From Shewanella oneidensis MR-1 (GTDB taxonomy: Bacteria > Pseudomonadota > Gammaproteobacteria > Enterobacterales > Shewanellaceae), in NCBI RefSeq assembly GCF_000146165.2, contig NC_004349.1, positions 97,614 to 161,613 of the forward strand: a stretch of DNA of 64,000 nt, given 5' to 3'. Made by a program: the position numbers and the translations under genes. The notes under the pieces were generated by a model. It did not search any database, was not told where the DNA came from, and worked only from the letters and a program-made list of their open reading frames with translations. Shown here one piece after another: positions 57,694 through 64,000 of the stretch (position 1 is its first letter; every line of letters starts with the position of its first letter).

Positions 57694-60655
57694 CCGGTGA
57701 TAGAGGTCGTAGAGGCCTGAATTTACCTGAACCTATCTTGGCGCTGCTGCGCCACAGATAATCCCCTGTCAGGTTGATGTGCTCCCAGCCTAGCGGCGAT
57801 AGGTACTGCAATAACTCTTCATCGACGGCATGTCCCTTGGCACGTAACCCATGTGCCACCCTTTCCAGATAGACGGTGTTCCATAGCACGATGGCGGCAG
57901 TCACCAAGTTAAGGCCACTTGCCCGGTAACGCTGTTGCTCAAAACTGCGGTCACGGATCTCCCCCAGTCGATTGAAAAACACGGCACGAGCCAAGGCGTT
58001 ACGAGCCTCCCCCTTATTCAGTCCGGCATGTACCCGGCGGCGGAGCTCGACACTTTGCAGCCAATCCAGAATGAACAGCGTGCGCTCGATACGCCCCAAT
58101 TCGCGCAAGGCGACCGCCAAGCCATTCTGACGTGGGTAGCTGCCAAGCTTCCTCAGCATGAGTGAGGCCGTCACCGTTCCCTGTTTTATCGAGGTAGCCA
58201 GCCGCAAGATCTCGTCCCAATGTGTACGGATTAGCTTGATGTTGAGCGTCCCGCCAATCATTGATTTCAATCCCTCGTAGGTGACATCGCGCTTTGGAAT
58301 GTAGAGCTTGGTCTCACCCAAGTCGCGGATACGCGGTGCGAAGCGAAACCCCAACAGGTGCATCAACGCGAAAACGTGATCGGTGAAGCCAGCCGTGTCG
58401 GTGTAGTGCTCTTCGATCCGTAAGTCAGATTCATGGTAGAGCAGGCCGTCGAGCACGTAGGTTGAGTCGCGCACACCGACATTGACCACCTTAGTATGAA
58501 ATGGTGCGTACTGGTCGGAAATATGCGTGTAAAAGGTCCGTCCTGGACTACTGCCATATTTCGGATTGATGTGCCCCGTACTCTCCGCCTTGTTGCCGGT
58601 GCGAAAATTCTGGCCGTCAGAGGAGGATGTAGAACCATCGCCCCAATGTTCGGCAAACGGATGCCGGTACTGCGCATTGACCAGCTCGGACAAGGCCGCG
58701 CCATAGGTTTCGTCACGGATATGCCAGGCTTGCAGCCAAGCGAGCTTGGCATAAGTCGTTCCTGGACACGATTCTGCCATCTTGGTCAGACCCAGATTGA
58801 TCGCATCGGCAAGGATAGTCGTCAGTAGCAGGTTCTTGTCCTTGGCCAGAACACCAGATTTCAGGTGTGCGAAGTGCCTGGTAAAGCCCGTCCATTCGTC
58901 CACTTCAAGCAGTAACTCAGTGATCTTGACGTGCGGCAGGATCCTAGCAGCCTGATCGATAAGGCGCTGCGCGGTATCTGGTACTACTGCATCCAGCGGC
59001 GTTATCTTTAGGCCAGAGGCCGTGATGATGGCATCCGGTAATTCGTTAGCCTGCGCCATGCTGTTGACGGTGGCGAGCTGCGTTTCCAATTGCGTCAGCC
59101 GTTCATTCAGATACTGCTCACAGTCGGTGGCTACGGCCAGCGGCAATTGATTGGTCTGCTTGAGACTGACGAATTTCGCGGGTGGTACAAGGTAGTCCTC
59201 GAAGTCCTTGAACTGGCGCGATCCCTGTACCCAGATGTCACCGGAACGCAATGCGTTCCTCATCTCCGACAGCGCGCATAGCTCGTAGTAACGCCGGTCG
59301 ATGCCGGTATCGGTTATCACCAGCTTCTGCCAACGCGGCTTGATGAAATCAATTGGCGCATCTGCAGGTACTTTTCGGGCGTTGTCGTTGTTCATGCTGC
59401 GCAGTACTTCGATGGCCTCCAATACACCTTTGGCAGCCGGTGCGGCCCGCAACTTTAGCGCGGTGAGGAAGGTCGGTGCGTAACGGCGTAGTGTGGCGTA
59501 GCTCTCACCGAGACGGTACAGGAAATCGAATTCCTCGGGCTGCGCGAGCGATTGTGCCTCTGTCACGCTCTTGGCAAAGGCCTCCCAGGATATGACGCCC
59601 TCGATAGCAGCAAACGGATCATCACCCGCTTGCTTAGCGTCGATCAACACTTGGCCGATACGGCCGAACAGGCGCACCTTGGCATTGATAGCCTTCCCCG
59701 ATGCCTGAAACTGTTTCTGATGTCGCTTCTTGGCATCATTGAACAGCTTGCCCATGATGCGGTCATGCAGATCAATAATTTCATCTGTAACAGTGGCCAT
59801 CCCCTCGATGGCTAGCGCAACCAAAGTCGCATAGCGGCGTTGTGGCTCGAACTTGGCCAAATCGGCGGGGGTCATCTGTCCGCCTTCTCGGGCGATCTTG
59901 AGCAATCGGTTTTGGTGGATCAGACGATCGACACCAATAGGAAGATCAAGCGCCTGCCATACCTTGAGTCGTTCGATGTGCTCAAGCATGTGCCGCGAAT
60001 TGGGTTTGACCGGAGACAGGCGAAGCCAAGCCAGCGTAGTCGTTTTGTTGTTGTCCCGAAGCTTGAGCAGATCATCGAGCCGGTGGCGGTGCGAGCCTGA
60101 TAGTGGTTCGGTCAAGGTGTCGTAGATACGCCGGTTTGCACGGGTTAGAGCCTCGGCACAGACGCGCTCGACAACATCTAACGTTGGCAAAATGATGTGT
60201 TTATGACGCAGCGTCTCGACTACGCTGTTGGCCAACACTATGCCCTTGTCAGTCTGCAAGGCCAGTTCGGTCGTGGTATGGACAGCCTGCCGATGGTGCA
60301 CTTGACTAAATGGTTCCATGCCAAGATACACCCGCAGTTCGAGCAAGTGCTCGCGCCGTGTCTCCTCTCGCTCGGCATACTGCGGCCAACATACAGGATC
60401 GAGCTGTAACTGTTGTCCTATCCATTGCAGCAGAGGCATTGGCACCGTAGCGTCGGGCAACAAGCCCTGGCCTGGGAAGCGCAGCAAGCATAACTGTACC
60501 GCGATCCCCAAGCGGTTAGCATCACCGCGCCGCTGCCGTATCAGTGATAGATCGGGTTCGCTAAACGTATAGTGGCGGATCAGTTCGTCTTGGGTATCGG
60601 GTAACACCAGCAGGCTGTCTCGCTCTGCGGCGGATAGGATTGAGCGGCGAGGCAT
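57689..60655 (-). CDS. tnpA: Tn3-family transposase
   Basis: The start at 60655 ([20 protein letters not shown]) has GAAGGA upstream; the frame extends 21 codons further without need. The length, 988 residues, is standard. N-terminal DUF4158 and DNA-binding region, then the DDE_Tnp_Tn3 core with the first Asp in [20 protein letters not shown], the second in [20 protein letters not shown] and the Glu late in the domain ([20 protein letters not shown]). The C-terminal part ([20 protein letters not shown] then [17 protein letters not shown]) is typical. It looks active. Confidence 0.95.
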   Translation of the reverse strand: MPRRSILSAAERDSLLVLPDTQDELIRHYTFSEPDLSLIRQRRGDANRLGIAVQLCLLRFPGQGLLPDATVPMPLLQWIGQQLQLDPVCWPQYAEREETRREHLLELRVYLGMEPFSQVHHRQAVHTTTELALQTDKGIVLANSVVETLRHKHIILPTLDVVERVCAEALTRANRRIYDTLTEPLSGSHRHRLDDLLKLRDNNKTTTLAWLRLSPVKPNSRHMLEHIERLKVWQALDLPIGVDRLIHQNRLLKIAREGGQMTPADLAKFEPQRRYATLVALAIEGMATVTDEIIDLHDRIMGKLFNDAKKRHQKQFQASGKAINAKVRLFGRIGQVLIDAKQAGDDPFAAIEGVISWEAFAKSVTEAQSLAQPEEFDFLYRLGESYATLRRYAPTFLTALKLRAAPAAKGVLEAIEVLRSMNNDNARKVPADAPIDFIKPRWQKLVITDTGIDRRYYELCALSEMRNALRSGDIWVQGSRQFKDFEDYLVPPAKFVSLKQTNQLPLAVATDCEQYLNERLTQLETQLATVNSMAQANELPDAIITASGLKITPLDAVVPDTAQRLIDQAARILPHVKITELLLEVDEWTGFTRHFAHLKSGVLAKDKNLLLTTILADAINLGLTKMAESCPGTTYAKLAWLQAWHIRDETYGAALSELVNAQYRHPFAEHWGDGSTSSSDGQNFRTGNKAESTGHINPKYGSSPGRTFYTHISDQYAPFHTKVVNVGVRDSTYVLDGLLYHESDLRIEEHYTDTAGFTDHVFALMHLLGFRFAPRIRDLGETKLYIPKRDVTYEGLKSMIGGTLNIKLIRTHWDEILRLATSIKQGTVTASLMLRKLGSYPRQNGLAVALRELGRIERTLFILDWLQSVELRRRVHAGLNKGEARNALARAVFFNRLGEIRDRSFEQQRYRASGLNLVTAAIVLWNTVYLERVAHGLRAKGHAVDEELLQYLSPLGWEHINLTGDYLWRSSAKIGSGKFRPLRPLSPA

Positions 60656-60818
60656 GCGGTTTCCTTCTTCTTGAAAACGTAGGTTTGTAAGAGCAACGAC
60701 AAGAGCTCTCGGACACAACAGCAGATCAAGGGGTTATGATTCTCAAAAATCATTCTTGAAATATTATTCTCAGTTGCATATCATTTCAACGAGTTTTGAT
60801 AATAAGGAAATAGCCATT
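60656..60818. promoter_or_regulatory. tnpA/mntA divergent promoter and likely res region
   Basis: 163 bp between tnpA and mntA, AT-rich on the right (ATTCTCAAAAATCATTCTTG then AAATATTATTCTCAG). Tn3-type res sites normally lie next to the resolvase; here tnpR is downstream of mntA-hepT, so this intergenic region is the best candidate, but subsites were not resolved by eye. Confidence 0.45.
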
Positions 60819-61109
60819 ATGAGACCATCCGCAGTGCTCGCTCTTAAGCGAAGCGTTATTCGTGAGACCGCGAGTCGTTTTCGCGTAACCAATCCACGTG
60901 TTTTTGGTTCAGTGCTCGATGGGACAGATCTCGATGGTAGTGATCTGGACTTATTAGTTGATGCCCTCCCTGGAGCGACACTTTTTGACTTGGGAGGTTT
61001 ACAAGATGAACTTGAATCGCTGCTCGGCCTTCAAGTTGATCTACTGACCCCTGGCGATTTACCACCGAAATTTCGAGCCCAAGTACTCGCGGAGGCACGA
61101 CCTGTATGA
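60819..61109 (+). CDS. mntA: MntA-type antitoxin nucleotidyltransferase
   Basis: The start at 60819 has AAGGAA upstream and begins MRPSAVLALKRSVIRETASR. The 96-residue minimal nucleotidyltransferase has the motif VFGSVLDGTDLDGSDLDLLV (GS...D-D) and a third acidic region (LQVDLLTPGDLP). MntA-type proteins block the partner HepT by adding AMP to a Tyr next to its active site. Its end overlaps the hepT start by ATGA. Confidence 0.9.
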   Translation: MRPSAVLALKRSVIRETASRFRVTNPRVFGSVLDGTDLDGSDLDLLVDALPGATLFDLGGLQDELESLLGLQVDLLTPGDLPPKFRAQVLAEARPV

Positions 61110-61483
61110 AGGTGAACCGTTTACCTGATTATCTTGACCACATGCACCAAGCCGCTTCCGATGCGTGTTATTTTGTTGAAGGGTTGGATAAAGATGAATT
61201 TTTAGTGGATAAACGTACCCAACAGGCTGTCATCATGAGTCTGATCGTAATTGGTGAAGCATCAACTAAGGTGATGGACGGTTATTCTGAGTTTGTCATT
61301 GCCCATTCAGACGTTCCATGGCGTAGTATGCGTGGAATGCGCAATCGCATTGCTCATGGTTATTTCGATATAAACCTTGATGTGGTTTGGGATACGGTAC
61401 AAACGGCGCTGCCAACATTATTATCGCAGCTGGCAGCGGTTAGATATGATGTAGATAAAAATGAAGGTCATGATTTATGCTGA
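61106..61483 (+). CDS. hepT: HepT-type HEPN toxin RNase
   Basis: The 125-residue HEPN protein has the RX4-6HXY-type motif (MRNRIAHGYFDINLDVVWDT): Arg, His and the Tyr modified by the partner. Upstream acidic/helical part: DYLDHMHQAASDACYFVEGL. Known relatives are RNases silenced by MntA. It overlaps mntA by 4 bp and tnpR by 7 bp, so the three genes are translated together. Confidence 0.9.
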   Translation: MKVNRLPDYLDHMHQAASDACYFVEGLDKDEFLVDKRTQQAVIMSLIVIGEASTKVMDGYSEFVIAHSDVPWRSMRGMRNRIAHGYFDINLDVVWDTVQTALPTLLSQLAAVRYDVDKNEGHDLC

Positions 61484-62034
61484 TCGGTTATGCAAGAGTA
61501 TCAACACAAGATCAGCACCTAGAACTTCAGCGAGAAGCCTTGCTTAAAGCGGGGTGCGAAAAAGTGTTTGAAGATACAATCAGTGGTACTCGGGCTGACA
61601 GGCTTGGTTTGAGCAAAGCCCTTGAAATACTGCGCGAAGGGGATACATTGGTTGTTTGGAAGCTGGATAGATTGGGCCGGTCAGTCAAACAACTGGTAGA
61701 GCTGGTCAGCGATCTGCACAAACAAAACGTCCAGTTTAAGAGTCTCACCGATTCTATCGATACCGGCACGCCATCGGGCCGATTCTTTTTTCATGTCATG
61801 GCAAGCCTCGCAGAGATGGAACGAGACTTGATCGTCGAAAGAACCCGTGCGGGGTTGGACGTTGCCAGACAACTCGGTCGTAAAGGCGGTCGCAAGCCGA
61901 AGATGACCGACAGCAAGATCGAATCAGCCAAAAAGCTATTAGCCAGTGGAGTCCCCCCCAAGGATGTGGCTAAGAATCTTGGCGTGTCGGTTCCTACGCT
62001 ATACCGCTGGCTCCCTGCCTCTGCGCATGCTTAG
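61477..62034 (+). CDS. tnpR: Tn3-type serine resolvase
   Basis: The 185-residue resolvase has the catalytic Ser in IGYARVSTQDQHLELQREAL, the Arg-rich region (VWKLDRLGRSVKQLVELV), the E-helix (FFFHVMASLAEMERDLIVER) and an HTH_7 DNA-binding end (GVPPKDVAKNLGVSVPTLYR). It resolves cointegrates at res. Its start lies inside hepT and its stop inside the right inverted repeat. Confidence 0.95.
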   Translation: MLIGYARVSTQDQHLELQREALLKAGCEKVFEDTISGTRADRLGLSKALEILREGDTLVVWKLDRLGRSVKQLVELVSDLHKQNVQFKSLTDSIDTGTPSGRFFFHVMASLAEMERDLIVERTRAGLDVARQLGRKGGRKPKMTDSKIESAKKLLASGVPPKDVAKNLGVSVPTLYRWLPASAHA

Positions 62035-62067
62035 CGTACGATTTTTTCCGTTTTCTGAGGCGACCCC
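62030..62067 (-). repeat. Tn3-family right inverted repeat
   Basis: 38 bp, starting CTTAGCGTACGATTTTTTCC and ending GGCGACCCC; complement of 57656-57693. Confidence 0.97.
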
Positions 62068-62306
62068 ATAAAGGCACAGGGTTGAGGGCGGAACAGGGCG
62101 AAGGAGGGGTTTATCGGGCGCCAGTGGCATATTCATTTGAGGGTGGGAAAGCCCCGCGGCTGATGTTCAGGGGTGGGGCGGCTCACGCGGGCTGTCAGAC
62201 TGCTGCAAAAGTTCAGATGATAGGGATCTTCCAGAAAAATAATTAGTCTAGATATTTAAATAACAATGGCTTATGTTAATAAAAATGAAATTCAACATTT
62301 AACAAT
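62068..62306. other. GC-rich stretch right of the transposon
   Basis: 62068-62200 is clearly richer in G (GGGCGGAACAGGGCGAAGGA) than its surroundings and has no coding frame I can support. It could be a piece of foreign DNA or a transfer-related site; no known motif recognised. Confidence 0.35.
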
Positions 62307-62564
62307 ATGAAAAACTTATTGATTTTTAGCTTTATTCTACTTGCTGTAGCATTTTCAATTACGCAAATATCCCCTTATTACCACAAATATTCCTACTGTA
62401 AATTGCAATCAGAAGAACAAACTCAACCTAACTATGGTTACAAATTACCAAAGGAGTTTGAAAATATTGGCAAAAATTCAGATACAAATAACCTGTCCGA
62501 TAAAGATTTAACTCAACTCAAGAAAGAACGGGAATTGTCATTTCAAAAGTGCATGACAAAATAG
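62307..62564 (+). CDS. Small single-helix protein, unknown
   Basis: The 85-residue product begins with a hydrophobic signal anchor (NLLIFSFILLAVAFSITQIS) followed by a polar, charged tail with two Cys (YSYCKLQSEE, FQKCMTK). No clear ribosome-binding site. No family recognised. It converges with the recombinase gene, sharing the gap of 0 bp. Confidence 0.5.
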   Translation: MKNLLIFSFILLAVAFSITQISPYYHKYSYCKLQSEEQTQPNYGYKLPKEFENIGKNSDTNNLSDKDLTQLKKERELSFQKCMTK

Positions 62565-63191
62565 TCAGATCCGCATTTCTAGCTGGTCGCGTTCGCGCAA
62601 GCTGTGGCGCTTGATATAGTCGTTAACTGTCGTTGATGGTTCATCGATCAACTTGGCAATAGAACGGATACTCAAGCCCTTATCTAAATAGCTTTCAATC
62701 GCTTTACGATGTTTATCTAACTTGGTCTTTTCTGCCTGGCCGGCTGGGCGACCAAGTTTCATACCTGCAGCCTTACGGGCGGCTAATGCTTCTTTGGTAC
62801 GCAGGGAAATAAACTCGCGCTCAATCTCTGCCGCCAAACCTAACACGGTCGCGGTGATCCGACTCTGCATCGAGTCATCGAGGATCATTTTTTGTTTGGC
62901 GATATACACATGAATTTGGCGTTCGGTGCAAAATTCGAGGATTTCGAGCACTTGTAATGTGCTGCGGGCCATGCGCGAAACTTCGGCAAATACAATCACA
63001 TCCTTTGGGGCCAGAGACTCTAACAAATCACCGAGTTTTCTCGCACGCCATTTGTGCTTACCGCTTACTGTATCTTCAACGAATGAGAGATTACTCAAAC
63101 CATGTTGATTAGCAAACTCTAAAATACCGTGTTTTTGATTATCAACATCTTGTGCATCTGTTGATACACGTAAATACGCATAATTTGCCAT
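62565..63191 (-). CDS. Serine recombinase (plasmid resolvase/invertase)
   Basis: The 208-residue protein has catalytic Ser in YLRVSTDAQDVDNQKHGILE, the segment VIVFAEVSRMARSTLQVLEI, the E-helix (ATVLGLAAEIEREFISLRTK) and a C-terminal HTH (IESYLDKGLSIRSIAKLIDE). It matches resolvases that keep plasmids monomeric or invert DNA. It is distinct from the tnpR in the Tn3 element. A possible res site lies just upstream. Confidence 0.92.
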   Translation of the reverse strand: MANYAYLRVSTDAQDVDNQKHGILEFANQHGLSNLSFVEDTVSGKHKWRARKLGDLLESLAPKDVIVFAEVSRMARSTLQVLEILEFCTERQIHVYIAKQKMILDDSMQSRITATVLGLAAEIEREFISLRTKEALAARKAAGMKLGRPAGQAEKTKLDKHRKAIESYLDKGLSIRSIAKLIDEPSTTVNDYIKRHSLRERDQLEMRI

Positions 63192-63220
63192 AAGTCACCG
63201 TTCGGCCTTATATGATTTAA

Positions 63221-63265
63221 TTCGAACACCTTAATTATAGTGTAGCAATAGGTTTTATTCGAACA
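63221..63265. promoter_or_regulatory. Candidate res site of the plasmid recombinase
   Basis: Two identical TTCGAACA boxes (63221-63228 and 63258-63265) 37 bp apart, each with a TTCGAA palindrome, sit between the recombinase start (63191) and the next gene. Spacing and location fit a resolvase binding region; the assignment is inference. Confidence 0.45.
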
Positions 63266-63345
63266 AAATCACGTGATTTTAACTGCATTCTAAGGCGTCA
63301 GGCAGTAAAATTTTTGGATCGCGAAAGATCCTGCGTATTGAAGAT

Positions 63346-63364
63346 GATTAAGTTACAAAATCAA
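63346..63364 (+). repeat. 19-bp operator-like box, copy 1
   Basis: GATTAAGTTACAAAATCAA, which is nearly the same as the box at 63648-63666 on the other side of the small gene. Confidence 0.7.
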
Positions 63365-63365
63365 A

Positions 63366-63632
63366 TTAGGTTTTGGGTAACATGGGTTCCGTTCTAAAGA
63401 TAATGTGCTGTTTTTTATCCTGCAGTGAACGCAAATACACAGGTTCTGATTCAGAAGCACGGTAACTTTTATCAATCATCGCGGTATCATCAAGATGGGT
63501 GATCAGTGCTTGAATGGCTTCTTTGTACTTTTCAGGCACCCGCATTACCACGGTTTTTTCATACTTGGTTTTGCGTCCTGCTCCTGGACGAAAGCCACCG
63601 TGATTAGGATTTTTAGTTTTTTCTTCTTCCAT
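63366..63632 (-). CDS. Small basic plasmid protein (GGFRPGAGRK motif)
   Basis: The ATG at 63632 has GGAG 8 bp upstream; the TTG at 63644 used by the open frame is less likely. The 88-residue product begins MEEEKTKNPNHGGFRPGAGR then KTKYEKTVVMRVPEKYKEAI. The GGxRPGAGRK motif and the VVMRVPEKYKEAI segment (ribbon-helix-helix-like) are found in small plasmid-borne proteins thought to bind DNA. The gene is bracketed by two 19-bp boxes, consistent with autoregulation. Confidence 0.7.
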   Translation of the reverse strand: MEEEKTKNPNHGGFRPGAGRKTKYEKTVVMRVPEKYKEAIQALITHLDDTAMIDKSYRASESEPVYLRSLQDKKQHIIFRTEPMLPKT

Positions 63633-63647
63633 GCTCTGCTCCAAAAT

Positions 63648-63666
63648 GATTAAGTTACATAATCAA
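63648..63666 (+). repeat. 19-bp operator-like box, copy 2
   Basis: GATTAAGTTACATAATCAA overlaps the promoter region of the small basic gene; a weaker third version (ATAATGTAACAAAATCAA) follows at about 63676-63693. Confidence 0.7.
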
Positions 63667-63951
63667 CTATAAATGATAATGTAACAAAATCAAGTTTTTC
63701 TCTCTGCTAAGCCGCTTTTGCTTTTTAACTAAACTAACAGCGCGTTTGCAGGTAAATGGTCGGAGACAAAACCAAGTTACAGCGCGGCTTTGGCTGTTGT
63801 TATCGCCCGTAGCGCAGCTACGAATTGGCGAAGCCTTTATCTTTGCTCTTTGGGGGGCGCCGGAGCGAGCGAAGCGAGGGGAAGGGCCGGCGGGGGCGAA
63901 GCCCCCAGGAGGGGTTCATACTCCGCAAAATTGAAAAGTTTTGCACAGGCC

Positions 63952-64000
63952 AGATCCAATAAGATCCATCTTTTAAGATCCAAAAAGATCCTAAGAGATC
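63952..64000. other. Candidate replication origin: AGATCC heptamers
   Basis: AGATCCA or a close variant starts at 63952, 63962, 63976, 63986 and (incomplete) 63996, spaced about 10-14 bp, each containing a Dam site GATC. Short AGATCC heptamers in a row next to an AT-rich region are a feature of the P1-type origin. A GC-rich inverted repeat (GGGGGCGAAGCCCCC, 63892-63906) precedes it. The initiator gene would be beyond the window. Confidence 0.55.

Larger units (their letters stand above)
57656..62067. mobile_element. Tn3-family transposon carrying mntA-hepT
   Basis: 4412 bp between perfect 38-bp inverted repeats (GGGGTCGCCTCAGAAAACGG... at 57656-57693 and its complement at 62030-62067). Order: tnpA (minus), res-type region, mntA, hepT, tnpR (all plus). 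The stop codons of tnpA and tnpR lie inside the repeats. The 5-bp flanks (AAGAA and ATAAA) differ, so the usual target duplication is absent. Confidence 0.95.

Noticed and set aside
57935..60572. Several plus-strand frames opposite tnpA
   Set aside because: All are shadows of the Tn3 transposase.

Overview
This window looks like part of a large plasmid or a plasmid-like accessory region from a gammaproteobacterium, most likely Shewanella or a close relative. That assignment is an inference from the style of the proteins (OmpA-type porin, YgiW/BOF protein, CusA/CusB, glutathione-dependent formaldehyde cluster, ToxR-type regulator) and from the mix of insertion sequences; no rRNA, tRNA or housekeeping gene is present to confirm it. 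The plasmid reading rests on a DksA/TraR-type zinc-finger remnant, several toxin-antitoxin remnants, a resolvase with a possible res site, and a run of AGATCC heptamers at the extreme right end resembling the P1-type replication origin.

Layout. 1-7.2 kb: an OmpA-like outer-membrane protein and a 1410-residue lipoprotein with Ig/cadherin-like domains followed by ten nearly identical RCC1-like repeats; the last 1228 bp of that gene are also present, apparently identical, at the left edge of the window. 7.2-20.7 kb: a dense IS graveyard (IS5, IS3, IS481, IS21, IS110, IS256 types) holding remnants of GNAT and ParE toxins, a YgiW-like periplasmic protein, an 8/9-bp minisatellite, a 29-codon membrane peptide ORF and a ToxR/ToxS-like pair. 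20.6-33 kb: large exported proteins (a Sel1-repeat protein split by an IS4 element, two MORN/YwqK-type proteins, a 776-residue lipoprotein, a three-TM protein) ending in a 40-codon remnant of an Rhs core. 33-42.7 kb: two IS481 copies, an IS256 nested in an IS3 element, small membrane proteins, a DUF5086-like protein, an MBL hydrolase, a DUF2931-like lipoprotein and a broken HigBA-type module.

42.8-49.6 kb: a copper/silver efflux operon (cusA, cusB and small Met/His/Cys-rich exported proteins), all on the minus strand. 49.8-57.3 kb: a formaldehyde-detoxification island with an SMR transporter, frmB, frmA, a gfa gene broken by a stop codon, an iron-containing alcohol dehydrogenase and a divergent LysR regulator; an IS5-type element splits it. 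57.66-62.07 kb: a complete Tn3-family transposon carrying tnpA, an mntA-hepT toxin-antitoxin pair and tnpR between 38-bp inverted repeats. 62.1-64 kb: plasmid backbone with a serine recombinase, a small basic protein, repeated operator-like boxes and the origin-like heptamers.

The intact working parts are metal efflux, formaldehyde oxidation, the MntA-HepT module and the secreted/lipoprotein genes. The strongest candidates for undescribed biology are the MORN/Sel1/lipoprotein island tied to an Rhs tip, the duplicated RCC1-like repeat block, and the short ToxR/ToxS-like pair.
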